Shown here: one piece after another, positions 47,116 through 61,173 of the stretch | Numbering within the stretch: position 1 is the first letter of the stretch | Layout: the number at the start of each line of letters is the position of its first letter | From: Bugulina stolonifera | Lineage: Eukaryota; Bryozoa; Gymnolaemata; Cheilostomatida; Bugulidae | Length of the DNA stretch: 64,000 bases | NCBI GenBank assembly: GCA_935421135.1 | Contig: OW285188.1 | Location: forward strand, 5,818,733 to 5,882,732 | Direction: 5' to 3' | Notes under the pieces: generated by a model | What the model was told of the DNA's origin: nothing | Seen by the model: the letters and a program-made list of their open reading frames with translations, nothing else | The model's database searches: none | Program-made: the position numbers and the translations under genes

Positions 47116-47851
47116 CTATTTTACTTGACTGAGGAAAACAACATTAGATAGGTCGGTCCTCGGACACTGATGTTATGTCTTAGTTGTTCTCTTCGATACC
47201 TACTTAATGCAGTCACTTTATTATTTGTAAACTGCCTAAACACAATTCATTAAAATCAGGATGATGAAACAAATTGTTTTGCAAATCAAACACCAGTACA
47301 TGTGGACAAAAGTTTACTTTATTAATATTTATTGAGTTCACTTGTAAAATATATAATATGTGTGTATACTCGTACTATTGAGTGTTGAGAATTCACCTTC
47401 AATAGTATGCAGCTTTTAGCACTATGGCATATAATACTATATATAATAATATAATAATAATATAATATGTTTATGTAGGTGATCTAATTTGTTGAATCTA
47501 CACAACCCTACAAAATCTAAGCAGTTTGCAAGGTTAAATCCATTTTAGTTATCAACACAGACACGCTTACATACATGAAAATTACATGTAACGCCAATTA
47601 GTTAAATGGCATAATCCAAATTCACTAAAATCACGATTATAAAACTTCACTTGCTAAGCAATAACCTGCACGCATAACAAATTAACTACTATTATTATTG
47701 AATTCACTTGTAAAACACATGTTGATATTCTATTGAGTTTTGAGGATACAGATGAAATAGTCTGCAGCTTTTAGCACTATATAATCACATTAATAAAATT
47801 ATGGCATGCACTATGAATAATAATATAATACAAGTATAATACGTAGGTATT

Positions 47852-50800
47852 CTAGTTTGTTATACCCAGGCTACTGCAGTCAGTACAGGATATGTCACCT
47901 CTGTGGCCATCCCAGCATGTTTTACCACCATTGTCACACATGTATATCTTGACTAAAACACAAACAAGTTATTTACTGTACTATGTTCATCTATTCTGTT
48001 ATTCATATAATATCATGTTTTATATCATACAGCAATGGTAGAGTTCAACAGATGGAATATAACTTTGAGATTATAGATAGAGATCTCACACCCCTCTTAG
48101 TAGCACTAAAAGGTATGGTGCAGCATCAGTAGTACATTGTATAATTATGCACAAGAGATGACAACTTTTTGAAATAGGAGTTATCTCCTTTTACTGATGT
48201 GTTAGTGGATAGACAACTCCTTATATGTAGTTATGACAGGGCAAACAGACGCATGAACATAAACAATACATACTGCTATTTCTTCTCTCCATCAGCTTTA
48301 AAACAATCATGTGGCTATGTCCAGCATCTTGTGAGGTTTTCACAGAGACACTCTTTCCTGCCTTGATGTCTACAACCTGAGACCTAGTCAGTTCTATAGT
48401 ATGTGTGTGCAAGTCTATTGCTGGATTGGAGGATAATGATGTCTCAAATGTAAACATCTACAATTATAGAATGTATAGAGAACAGGTTATATAAAATATG
48501 ATTAAACACAAATACACAAAAAATACGAGTATGATATGTGGAATGTAGATACAATGTAAATTAGAACACATGGAACAATAACATATCAATAATATAGAAC
48601 GTACACAACATGTGCTAGCCTAGTAATTGATACTACTGCTGATTGTTAAATTTAATACCAAAATAATTTTGTACCATTATACTAGTACACTTTATTATAT
48701 TACATTGTATATTAGACTATACAATATTATATATTCAAGCCACAGCAAGCAGTACCATAATAACTAATCAATATACCTCATCTTCAAAGGTACCATTATC
48801 TCCATAAGTTCCAGAGTAGAGTACGGAGTTGTTCCCTCTCCCTATGGTTAACTCCATCAATGCTTTCAAATCTTTATATATACTAGACCCAGTATCATGT
48901 AGTGGCATTATGGGATAGCGCATCCTCATGATGCCAACACCAGGAATTTCTCTGGTGAAAATGCTAATTCCACTCGACACCATTTGCCTATCAAATGAAA
49001 TGATGTAGAATATATATGTAACTTGTTTGGGTCTCTCATCAGTAGTTAATCAAGTCATGATCATGTAAGATTACAGTCAATAGCTGTATTGATTCACTGT
49101 AGTTGCACAGTACGTGTAGTTTATATAGTGCACCCTACCGCTATCAGCGTACTAGTTTATTGGAAAGTTGGTACACCAGTATAACGATACATTAGTACAT
49201 GTATGTTGGTACCTAAAATTATGGCCGTATCCACCCATGCGGCCATACAGCCTGGCCGTGTCAACTTTGAAAGTACAAGGTCGCATATTTACTTAATTTA
49301 ATATCTTGATCAAATCGGTGCTTAAATCTTTTTCCACTTTACTATTAACAGGATTTACAAAGTATACAAGTACAACATGATAACAGGTGGAGGAAATATT
49401 TTTATATCAAAAACCCTAAATGCTATCAAGCTTAACCACAAATATATGACATTTTAGATAGAGCAGGGAGGCAATTCTGAATTTCAAGAATATTTCTAAT
49501 GCAGCGTTGTTAATTTCAGTGTATGCACAGTCCATGTACTGTATGTGTCAAAAAAGATGAACCTTGAAAATCTAAACAGCTATATTAGTTTTCAATTGAG
49601 TAAACTTTTTTGGATTCAGCTATCTGTCTGCAATACATTGTCAATATATTTACATAGTCACTCAATCGTGAAGGAAGAGGTATCTCTATGGTAGGAAAGA
49701 AACACATACTTTCAGCTACTTTTTGTAGATTTGTTAGCTCTATTTCATTCCATTGCATGTTTTTCATCATTGCAAAGGAGTAAAGTATTTGGACATGTCG
49801 TTGAATGATTTACGTTCAGTTACAATTGTGAACATGTACAATGTATACATATAGCAGATATATACATGTATGTATGTATGAGGCTGGGTGATATTTGATG
49901 TTCTTACACAAGTATGTTTCATAAACCTGAACTGCTTCAAATTTGCTCTATTTTTCTGAAAAGCACCCTCATAAGCTGTCATTTATGTATATATAGGCAG
50001 AATTCAAACCATGATATTTATAATAATTTACTTAGTTTTGCTACATTTAAATGTACATGCAGATCTAAAATAAATATTTTTATGCGAGAATGTGATTTTT
50101 TTTGTACATATCAGCTGCGTGAATGAGAAGTTTTCCATAACCCATGTTTTCTGTTGCCATAGTGCCACCTTGGCGAACCGCCTCCCCTCTCCCTACCATA
50201 TTGGCCCCACCAACTTTGAAACGGTGGATACGCCACTGCCTAAAATTCTGTATAATACATCACTAACATTAGACACAAATATTCAGTATAATGATCCATT
50301 AGTAGACCAGTATAATAACCGTTCTTACCTAATCACCCCATTCTGGTCCAATACACCAATACCTCGTCTTCTCACTGTGTCTGCTGCATCTTTTAGAAAA
50401 TTACCAGATTCTAAAAATAGTAGAAGTGCACGAGTTTAATATAGTATCGTTATGAACAGCAGGTTAAACAACAGTCAATAATACAGTGAATATTAGCTAG
50501 ATAAAAGCATGACTGACATACTTCTAAGACAAGTTAGGAGACACTATAACAGAAGGCGTTATGAAGTAGATCCATTATAGTGAAGAGTAATGAATATGTA
50601 CGTGTGTAACAACTAACAACTATACATGTAACTAAATTGAATTACCGTAAAAGTCGATAGGAGTCATAGAATAGAACCTATCACTGATTCCAACGTATGC
50701 TGAGTTATTTGTATCCCCTCCGTTCCTTTTAACACCTTGTTCATTTAGTGCAGCAGGTGCTCTCTGATTTTCACCTAAAATACAATTTCACTTGTCTTTG

Positions 50801-53800
50801 ATTTCCATGTAAGTAAATTCCAACAATCACATACATACATCCATAAACAGATATTCAGATTTCTCACAACTATACTTTATGTACCATCAGAGTTCAAGAA
50901 AACAAGGAAACTCATTAAAAGAGTAAAAACATGGATATAGCAGAGAGAAATTACATAATGTCAAAGAGAAACTATGTACTGCCAAAGAGAAACTACGTGC
51001 TGCCAAAGAAAAACTAAATACTGTCAAAGAGAAACTGCGTACCGCCAAAGAGAAACTATGTACTGTCAAAGAGAAACTACGTACTGTCAAAGAAAGTTAG
51101 GTTATATGGGTTCCATGTTTGTAATGGGGTGGTATATATTATCTCCAGAGGAATAGCATAGGATACTCTGTGTTCAACTTCAGAACAAGATGGACTGGAG
51201 CAGCGCTTCTTCTGTAATAGTAGTGGTTTAAGTCCATAGACATACATAAATGTTACTAGCATATACTGTATGTCTATGTTTATGTCTGTGATATACACAC
51301 ATAATGTTGAACATAGGAAACTGCAATCACCTCAACTAGACATTACATCACAGCATTGTGAATAGTAAAGGCTCTTCAAGCACAAATCTACTTTAATTAA
51401 ATGGCTGTATATACAGTAAATACGATATCACTGTATCACAACGTCACAACCCTAGAGTCTCGGTAAACCCCTGGAACTATTATAGATGATACAAGTGAGC
51501 CATATCAAACATGGTGACAAATATGAAACTACTCAAATAAATAAAATATAGTTGGACTTGCCTTACGTCCAGAATTGCAACTCTTTCTTGGTTTGCACTT
51601 CATCGTAGCCTGTAAAAAGATAATAACCAAGTAGGAGCAGGTTTCAGTAAGTACTACTATATAATAATATTGGGCTATAGTATTTATATAACATGTTTCT
51701 GTAGCATGAATATTTGACTTGTGAGAAGCCAAGGATCGTCCATTGTGCAGCTGGTTCATGAAGCCAAGCTGGTGTTCCAGAGCATCAAGTTCAACTGGAG
51801 CCAGGGGCGGCTACTTACACAGAGAAGAACCAAATCTTTGATAGCTCACAAATAAAACACCTTTGAATGAAGCATGTAAATATATATAAGTGAATGCAAA
51901 TTATTTTATTGAGAATATACATGTACATGTAATTATAATAGATAATTAAATAACAATAGTATAGTCACTCCTGATTTTAAAACAATGTGAATTGTAACAA
52001 ATGGAAACTGCTCACATAGCATTTGATATGAAATATTATATCAGATCATGTGTACTCATGTGCACCACTGACCAATAGAGAACAGGGCAGTCTACATTGA
52101 GATTGAACTGTACTGCAATGCACTGTATGTATAAGTGTATTTAGGTGTTGTATACAGTATAATCATTATACTACATGTAATAATAATGGTAACAGTCTAC
52201 ATTGCATATACATACATTGTATATACATGTAGTATAGAAGTGTGTTTATACATTTACAAGCTATTGATCATAAGAGAGAACAGAGAGAGGACTACTCTGC
52301 ATTATAATTATGAATTCTCATTACCACATTTACAAGTAGAGTAATGTAAAGTGTAACCATACCTTAGTAGGTGTTACTTTACTTCGAGTATTATAAGCCA
52401 CATATAGATTATTATCAGAGAATCCTCGTCTGCTTAGACTAAGTCCCATGGCATCCTTACCCATGACTTGGTAGACCCTGTGGTTGGTAAAGTACAAGAG
52501 TAGATCATCTGACAAAATTAGAAGTGCCCATACAAAGAAAAGTAGAATGTAAAGACAAATTCAAATCAAATTCAAGCAGTACATACTGTAGATGCTGCCA
52601 ATACGCAATGTAAAGTAGATCACATTGTGTGAATACTAGTGTAAGAACAACCAAGTTGGTCTATTCTTATCTCAATTACTCATTCACTAATAATGAATTG
52701 AAGGCAAACTACAATAGAATGTGCATGCATCACCCTAAATTTTAAGTTATCTTCTTAGGTTACTTATACTCAGCTGGCAGCTGTTCTTACATTTTCTGTA
52801 TTTTCAGAACAGAATTAAAAACTATTCAAAATAATGTAATGGTTGCTACACTCACTTGTGGTAATATCCAGCATTCAGGGGTTCTGGTAGCGTAGTGTTA
52901 TCCTCAGCTTTATAATTTGCGGGAAGGTTAGCATCATGAGGATAGGCAAGCTCTCCAAAAAAATTATCATGAACATTAGCTGGATAATTATCTTTACCTG
53001 CAAGATAAGACCATGTAGATACAACAGATGCAGGGAGAGAAGATGCAAAGCAATGCAATGCAATGCAATGTAACAGCCAGTAAATAACTAGATCATACAA
53101 ATTAATACTAATACAGTTTCAGTTTCAACCATGTTTCCTGAACTGGAAATTCACACGTCAACATTTGGACTGGCCTGAAGTTTGAACTGCACTAATTGTT
53201 GAAACCCATGAGGTTGCAACTGTTAGCGACTTACAACAACGAGGGCCTGTTATTTGGAATTATTTTTACATTAGCGCTCCCATCGACTCATTGTCAGGAA
53301 GACACCTACTATAATAACTGTTCTCAAATGAATCCCTAAGATGCACAATCATATCAACACAGCCTTAGCCATTATGAGAGTGCTAAAAACAGTAAAAGTA
53401 CTCAATTGCATATGATATGATTGTGGAACTAATGCTTCAGTACATCTTCAGGTATTTTTGAAGATTTTACACTGAGAAGACTGAGATGTACATTGAACAG
53501 AATGTCAGAAAGTTTGGAAATGCGTGTACTAGGACCAGAATTAACTGGAAGATATGACTATTACTGTCCTACTGGATGGAGTATAGCAGTATAGCAAACC
53601 ATGATGGGTTTGCAGTAGAAAACTGTCCAGTTATAAAACAGGCACCAGGGTACTTGTGAAATTATAACAATACTCTCAAAACAAACCATGTCACATATCA
53701 TGTCACATGTCACATATTGACATACACTGTAGACAGCGCCATATTTACCAGGAATCTGAGCCATGAGTTTATCTAGAAAGGTGCCTTCACTGAGTTTAGT

Positions 53801-56800
53801 AAAGGTTCTACCAGTGGTGGGGACACCTACGTCTTCCCTCAGTGAAAATCTGGCTGCTCTCTTCTTGGGAAACTCGTCCAGAGTCTTACCTTCTGCCAAC
53901 CTGACTCCAATATCATCTTCAACTTCGAACCTAATAATTTTCCATCACTAGTAATACTGAGGATGAATAACTCTAATACAACATGAGGGGGTAGACAACT
54001 TCATGCACAGATAATTATTATTATCTGTTCGTATTAATCTTGATATGAATGGAACTTTTGGTCGTCAGCTGCTAGAGTTACAAGCATGCTGGTATTGAAA
54101 CTATACTATGCATATGATGGGGAAGAGAATCCGGACTTACTAATAGTGCAAGGAGAGTGTGAATATAGTCAATATAGTCATCAAGCCCCTTTGATTAAAC
54201 TCAGAGTGATTCAGCATTTGGGTGGAAAAAGTACATACTAGGTCTGTTTAGAGAAGCAAAAAGAGGACAATTCCCAATCACTCTCCTCTTGCCAGATGGG
54301 CTGTGAGCTCTTTCAATTAGAGCTCAACTGTTGGTACAACGTACCACTTACAGTGTAAGAAGACAACTCCAGACCTACCTATCTAGAGGTATATCAATGC
54401 CTTCTATTGGATGACAGAGGATCTGGTAGTTCCACTGTGAATATGCAATGTTGCCATCCTTGTCCACTTCTGCTATTGTAGTCGGCAAGTAAGCATAGTT
54501 CTCCAGGTTACTTTTCCTACCAGTCTGTGAGGTGTACCTGATCTTGTTCTATAAATAGAACATAGTCTCTCCTGGTAAGAATACAGTAGCTATGATTAGT
54601 AGTTGTACTCACATGTACATTTGTAAGTATTCTTACACACAACTTATGAGTGCAGAAGCACATAACTCCTGAATATTGGACAAGCATCAGATAAGTGCAG
54701 TATACCGTCTCTATTTAACATCTATTCCATCCTATTTAACTGAATTAGAATATTTCAGTGAATATATTGTGTGAGCTGTGAGGTAAATTATACTATCATA
54801 AAATGTGAAGTTGTCCCCCATTTTCTGTATTTACATGTACGATACCAATATACTTGATTGTGAGAATATACACTGTACATGTACAGGAAGAAGTTGCAAT
54901 TGTATTTCTAATAAATCTATGTTGATAACTGAACTTTAGGTCAGTTCAGTTAAAATATTGTATCTTGAATGTAATGTAATAAATTGTGTAATGCATGCAA
55001 AGTATAATGTATGAAATAGGACTAAAAGATGAATTTTTACTTGAAGATCAAAGAAGCTCTCTGCATCCAAGAAGTGCCTTTCGCTTTGGAAGGGCTCGTC
55101 AATAGACGCCCCTTCTGCATTTGTCCATTGTCCCTCTAGGTAACACAAGTTGGGCTGCAAAAATTGTAGCATTCAGTTAGTCCGAGTTCTCAGCAATAGT
55201 ATAACAACCTGATTATAAATTGAAATGCCACACCTACATGCATGCTAAATGTACGTAACATTATGCATAACGTAACATTATTTTATGATCGATACTACAC
55301 TCACCAAAAAACATTAGTGTTCACAAAACACCTATTTTAAAACATTGCTGTTATTTTCTAATAGTCTCAATTTTGGGTGTCATTGTTTGCAAATAACTAC
55401 ATAAACCGTGTGTTGGGTAAAATAACAATTGGAACCCTCAAAATTCCACATCAGTTGTGCATAGTTACCAAGACAGACAGCTCTTTTCTAATGGGATTTC
55501 TTACATAAATATAAATAATGCTGAAATTGCCTTTTTTATAAAAAAGGATAAAAACAAAATGCAATCATGGTAATTTTATGCACTGTAAAGTCCGCTGCAA
55601 ATTTCCAACAAGACAAGGAACGCACCATGCACTGCATGATGCAGTGTAGATCATGTATAAATACCATGTATGTAATTGAGCAATTACTAAACAAAGTGTT
55701 ATGTGTTACATAACTATGTCATCTACATAGGTTTAGCTCTAGGTAAACGGATCATTTCTTCAAATTAACAAAAAAGAGTTCTGTGCAGGTACATGTATTA
55801 TATAAATGTAGATATAGGAAACAGGAATCCTCAATCCAGGATTTACAATTGACGCATTATTCCGAACATTGTTAAACAGTCACACATTTGTGTCTGCAGG
55901 ATTCCTACACTCTCTTAATTATTCTGTTAGAAATCAAATGACAGATACATTGTATAACAATTACATGCAAGCTAGATGTAGTAGCCACAAAACTTTTTAA
56001 AAAGCATGTTTCTGTACATGTATAGTAATAATAGTATTCATGGTTCCGAACACATTTCTTTAACGTGGCTGCCCAATAGCAGAGCTATTTGAGGGGCCAC
56101 AGAGCGAAAACCTTCTTCAGGACAAAAACCTCCAGGTCATTGGTGGGACTCGACCCACATCCTTGCAGATAAGTTGCTTCATTACTGCAAGACTAGAGTG
56201 ACTAGCGCTAGACCACTCTTTGGCCACCAACACCTTTATGGTATTGTATTATCTGCAGTTACCAGATTGACATTTGAACTAGGTGGCTGCTTTATACATA
56301 ATATCAATCATTTAATTTCTAACAGAACTGCTGGAACTGGCAGCATATTATAGTGTATAGGCCGTAGACTGTAAAGTATAAACTGCTGACACTGGCAGGA
56401 GGTTGCATCATGTAATGATGAGGAAATAAGGAAATGAGGAATGTGGCAATTATATTACTTCATGACAGCCCATACATTTGGAATGTACTGCCCTCACTCT
56501 ATGCTACTACATTAAGAAGAGGTGCATTGTGGATGATGCTGGAAGAGTATAAACACTGCTGGTGTTGGGGTAATAGACCTATGGTGTAGAGTACTGCGGT
56601 CTACCTACTAAACAAGGATATGAGTTGAACTTTAGTCAATTACTGCAAGTCTATAGAAGGAAGTGTGTTGCCCTATAAGATATGGTAATTGATTGTTGGA
56701 TGGGAAGGTTGTCAATTTGCTGCCAGCGCACCCATGTGGATTCCGGGAGTGAGCATGGAATTTAGGCTAAATCAACATACTCTGCTCACATCTGATCAAA

Positions 56801-59632
56801 AATATAAAACTCTGATAAATCAGAATCCGGATCTAGTGGTCTAAGCAGCTAGTTTATTTCAATAACATGAAGTGATGAGCAGCTTTAATAACCTGGCAGT
56901 ATAACTTCTTCAAGCCACCGGCCAACTATCCTGTTCATACTTGCATTATACAACAGCCCTTATGTAAATAAATAAAATGAACAACAGGTGACAATATTTG
57001 GAGACCCATCAAAAGCATGAAAAACCCTCTCTATCATGCAGTGGAACAAACCGGGTTTGTACACTACACCTGCAGTCCCAAAGCAATGCCTATGCATTGT
57101 ACTCTTGAGCTTAGAGGTAGGCAAACTCTGTCTACCCTCACATGCGTTATTCTCTTATGCTGCTATCATGTAATTGTGTGTACTGCTGACAAGCTCTTCA
57201 GCTGCAGCCCCTTCTCTCCTCCACGATTCTGAATTTACTAACCTTGAAATAGTTCCTGTAGTCTCTCACAGTGTGGTTGCCTGTCTTCCATGCCTTGAAC
57301 CACTCCCTCATCTCCCTGATCTGCAAGTTTACTGTTGGTTGGGCCAACACCTGCCAGTACAATGTATGTTAAAATATACTACAGATAGAACTTCATAGTA
57401 TACTACAATAAATAGTTAACTATACAGTATACATGTAGTTCTCTCTGTAACAGTGAAACTTATAAATATACAAAGTGTTATGATTATACAAACCTTATAA
57501 AATTCACAAACATTTTTATGACTATTACTATTACGCCATCATGCAGTATGAATTGGGAAAGAATCTCAGCTACCTATCTATGGAACCACCTTACATTACA
57601 TTTAATCACCACTAACAAACTTTTAGCAATATCAAATTATTATTTCGGTGCTTAATTGTAGAAATCTTTTTTGTGTGATACTATGACTTATTTTATAGTG
57701 AAAAGTTGATTTCCTGTTAGTGCTCTGTGTATCTTATGTGCAATGGATCACCATACAGATGCTACTGAGCTGAAAATTGTAGCACTGCATATTATGTACT
57801 TGTGATCAGTTAACTACTGTACATGACGCTGATGAACCAGAACTTATTGTGTCACAACAAACTACAATACATTTGGGTTATAATACCAATATACAGCGAA
57901 ATCAAGGATCTTACTTCTGGCGGAACATCTGGGTAGGGGATGTCCTCAGAAGCCCCATATTCTACGCTAGTTCTAGAAGGCATCCTCAGCTTATAGTCAT
58001 TGTGTCGTGTGCGGAACTCAACTCCATTAAGTACTGCTACAAACTCTCCCAAACCCACAGTACCTCTGTAGTTGGGGTGGTTGTGGATTGAAGCAAATCT
58101 GTAGTCTAAACAATCAAAATATAGTCAATTGGTTATTTTTTTTAAATTACCATACAGTATCACTCAGTGGCAAACACTGACGACAGAATTGATGGTACAC
58201 ATATAAGGCTGCAATGGCTGCGCCAAGCTTTTTGCTCTCAGTTTGTAGGCAGGTCAGAGCACACCTGTGGTACAAAGACCCAGTAGTCAGTCGACATCAG
58301 TGGGATTCGAACCCTGAACCTTCAGCGCGTTCGCACCTCAGGACAGGCACCTCCTACTCCTATTCCTAGTAAATAGCATCGTATCACAATAATAGTAAAA
58401 TAAGCAATGGTCTATTGTATAATACTAGTCTACAGCAACAGTCAAGGATCTTCTGTAAAATTAAAAATACACAAGATAGGACAACCATGATAAAGCACAT
58501 TAAGTAAATTATTGGTTGGAATTATAAAAGAGTTTTAGTTTAGTTTATTTTAGCAAGGAGTACTCCTTGATTTTAATTTGTGGATAAGCAACACTGCTTA
58601 TGGATGGAGTATATATGAAGTAGCACAAAGTAAGGAAAGAGCTGAGACAATTTAATAAACACATTGTTTCCTATGATTTGCATTGGCTGACTTTTATCTC
58701 TGTCACCACTGAATACTTACATCCATGGAGATGTACCTACCCGGACATATTGATAGTGAGCACTGGTAAATTCTAAAATCTCTGGCATGAACTAAGATCA
58801 TATAGCATTATTATATTTCAAACTATAGATAATGAAAATGTTCTTCTCCATAGTTGCTCCATGCAGTCATGGGAACAGATTGTAAGAGTATAGACTACTA
58901 TAGGTACCTGCATAAGACGTAGAAAGGTACGGCTTTGACCCAGACCTGGTCAGACGAATCAGTTTAAGACCGGAATCTCCAGATGCACGAGTCATTTCTT
59001 CGACATGAAGCTGCTGTTGACTCACTTGCTTAGCTAAAGAGCTTATCACATCCCTTTGTCTTTTTTCTACTCTCTAAAATAACAGACACAATCATTCTAT
59101 TTACATGTAGAATTTACCAACTGCACACACATGTAGTAGCTTCTTAATAATTAACCTCAATATCATTAGCATTACCTACAATTTGTAAAATAATTTCTTG
59201 TTGAACAAACTAATGACATTTCAAGTGACCCAACTCTAACTGTATAATATGTCGTCTTGCAACTAAGTTGGTGCTGGATGAGTTATTATGCATGCTATAG
59301 ATTTAGTGGAATTAAATAGAAATATGAAGGCCTACTTACAGCAATAAGTGTCTTCAGTTGTTGAAAGTCCTGATCAGTTACAGCAGAAGAAAATGTACAG
59401 CAGAGTGAAACAAAACACCACACCAACTCAATTAAATGCTACAATAGCAAAATTATATAATGAGATAGACATACTTTACAGGAAAAAGTGTTGATATTCT
59501 TTTGAACAACATATATTTCATGAAATATTTCATATTTTACAATACAGTTATTTAGATATTCATCAAGAGATTATGACTTAAATAAAAAAAGACTCTTAAT
59601 TTCATGATTTAGTGGTATGTTTAACTTACCAT
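47852..59632 (-). CDS. Secreted His/Cys-rich glycoprotein of unrecognised family, 692 residues
   Basis: Exons in transcript order: 59630-59632 (start codon, plus leader), 59340-59438, 58908-59073, 57915-58105, 57243-57350, 55041-55154, 54379-54548, 53749-53930, 52856-52997, 52587-52594 (8-nt microexon), 52363-52508, 51567-51609, 50646-50774, 50329-50410, 48777-48987, 48274-48457, 47852-47952 with stop TAG. Total 2079 nt, divisible by three; all other phases match. Signal peptide: MHLIELVWCFVSLCCTFSSA. A helical, coiled-coil-like stretch follows (residues about 25-60), then conserved-looking blocks GEFVAVLNGVEFRTRHNDYK, REMREWFKAWKTGNHTVRDY, SRRGFSDNNLYVAYNTRS. NxS/T sites at about 178, 378, 480, 580, 592. 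C-terminal half has HTHT (615-618) and GHSH (644-647), then a Cys-rich tail with Cys 665, 672, 682, 685. No transmembrane segment after the signal. Function unknown; the paired His motifs suggest metal binding (inference). Confidence 0.85.
48274..48457 (-). CDS. His-motif exon of the secreted protein
   Basis: Reads MFTFETSLSSNPAIDLHTHT, then ELTRSQVVDIKAGKSVSVKT and SQDAGHSHMIVLKL. The spacing HxH ... G ... GHSH resembles a repeat seen in some bacterial secreted proteins (HTHT-like strand, KAG turn, GHSH strand); that comparison is from memory. Next exon supplies the Cys-rich tail. Confidence 0.8.
50945..51107. repeat. 21-bp minisatellite encoding a heptad pattern, about eight units
   Basis: Unit GTCAAAGAGAAACTACGTACT and variants, intronic in the secreted-protein gene. 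On the plus strand one frame reads KEKLCTAKEKLRAAKEKL and so on to a stop at about 51102; the minus strand is also open (SFSLTVR-type). No start codon precedes the plus frame in phase. Confidence 0.85.
52587..52594 (-). CDS. Candidate 8-nt microexon
   Basis: Between TTGGCAG and GTATGT. Without it exons 52856-52997 (phase 2 out) and 52363-52508 (phase 1 in) cannot join in frame. With it the junction reads GYYHNIYNDLLLY. A 5-nt alternative (between AATACAG and GTAAGA at about 52800) would also restore frame. Confidence 0.5.
56060..56228 (-). mobile_element. tRNA-derived SINE
   Basis: Minus strand has an A-box-like TGGTCTAGCGCTAG and a B-box-like GGTCGAGTCCC about 55 bp apart, followed by a tRNA-unrelated body (CCTGAAGAAGGTTTTCG). 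Intronic in the secreted-protein gene. Confidence 0.65.
58200..58370 (-). mobile_element. tRNA-derived SINE
   Basis: B box GGTTCGAATCCC at about 58302-58314 (minus strand) with the upstream CCTGTCCTGAGGTGCGAACG region as tRNA-related head and a body ending CTTGGCGCAGCCATTGCAGC. Intronic. Confidence 0.6.
59340..59438 (-). CDS. Signal-peptide exon of the secreted protein
   Basis: Acceptor CTATTGTAG follows an intron that directly splits the start codon ATG (59630-59632) from the second codon. Reads HLIELVWCFVSLCCTFSSAV then TDQDFQQLKTLIA. The hydrophobic core and small residues before TDQ fit a cleavable signal peptide. Confidence 0.8.
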
Positions 59633-60342
59633 TTTATTTTAATAGCGACTTGATCATGCAGGTCCAAATTTCAAAGTCACAATGATATAGGATATTTAGG
59701 CACATCTGATTCCAAAGAGCAATATGTTATCATGTAAGAAATTATGCAGAGCGTAGGTGAATTCAGAATTGTGCCTGTTGTGGGTGCTTCGTGTTTAACT
59801 GCTAATAATTCGTGGTTAAAGAGAACTGAATCAAAACTATCATGACAAGCAAATATATACATGTGGTATTTAGTTCCAATGTAACCGAACGTTGAAAATA
59901 AACATTGCGGCCTGACCTCTCTATGTACATGTGCAACAATTTCCCATTGCACAGCAAGGCTCGTTGTTTACAATCTCTTTAATTAAGAGCGGTACATGCA
60001 TCTTTTGTAGCAGGAAGCGTAGATTACAAGTGGGGTTTCTACGCATCCCCAGATTCTATAAAGACGTTCGTAAGTTTTAGGCTATGTCAAGGATAGCAGT
60101 TAGTTTCCGGTTTTTATGACCAAGATAAAATATAAAGGCCAGAGCCATTGAGCTCAGGCAACAAAATGAGAATAGATACCTCAATCATAGAATTATCTAA
60201 TTTTATGATCTCAATTTTATCTCTATATCATCCGCTGTCAGTAGTTATATATTTGCTTTTTATAGAGTTATGCATGTTGGAATTATATCTGCATAGTTTA
60301 TTGTAATTGTAGATTGAAATTGGAGCAAGAACATTGTTATTC

Positions 60343-60370
60343 ATTATATATATATATATATATATATATA
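60343..60370. repeat. (TA)n microsatellite
   Basis: About 14 TA units. The surrounding intergenic 59640-61173 has no gene I can support; the space between the secreted-protein gene and the F-box gene should hold both promoters because the two are transcribed away from each other. Confidence 0.9.
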
Positions 60371-61173
60371 ACTTTATTTAATGTGCAATATCAGTATTAT
60401 TCATTATTGTCAATTGAACTTTACTTGACTTACGGTAAGCCTATTTTAGTATTTATTTTTTATTTTTAGCTTTAGTTATAATTTTTGTTTTCTCTGTTCT
60501 TTCTTGGAGAATGTGTATTGCTTTATTCGCATAGTCGATAGTGCAACTCATTCATAAAACATGCACACATGCATTCATATAAAGTTATTTAATCAGCTAG
60601 CACAGTAATCGTAGTGTATCCTAAATAAGTGTAATAGCGACAACAGCAGGATTATACCTGATGAATAATCGTGTATTTGCACGCTAATCTCATAGCTTCT
60701 ACAAACACAACACCCCTCAATGGGTGTAGGTAAACAACTACACTGTAACAAAAATTGTGAATCTTGAGTAAAACAAAAAATACATAATACATGTTACAGT
60801 GAAATGAGAAATGACGAATAATTTTTACTATTGGCAACATTCTCCTAAAAATTTTGAGATGCTTCATTTTAACGCTTTCAGACGGCCTAAATGGTTGGTC
60901 TTCATACCACCTTAATGGGGATGCCCTCTGGGTGATAAGTACACACTCCACATAACAGCAATAGTGATGTATCAATGAACTACCTACTGGCCATGTTATT
61001 CTTTCAACTACATTGATTGAATAAATTAATCTATGGTCTGTTCACAATATCAATCAAAGCACTCGACAATGTTCTCCAGATACTAATTAAAGGAAGAGGG
61101 AAATGCTATAGATTATAGAGATCATAGACAAATACCGTAGGCAATATTTACGTAGGTCCCTAGAAATGACTTA

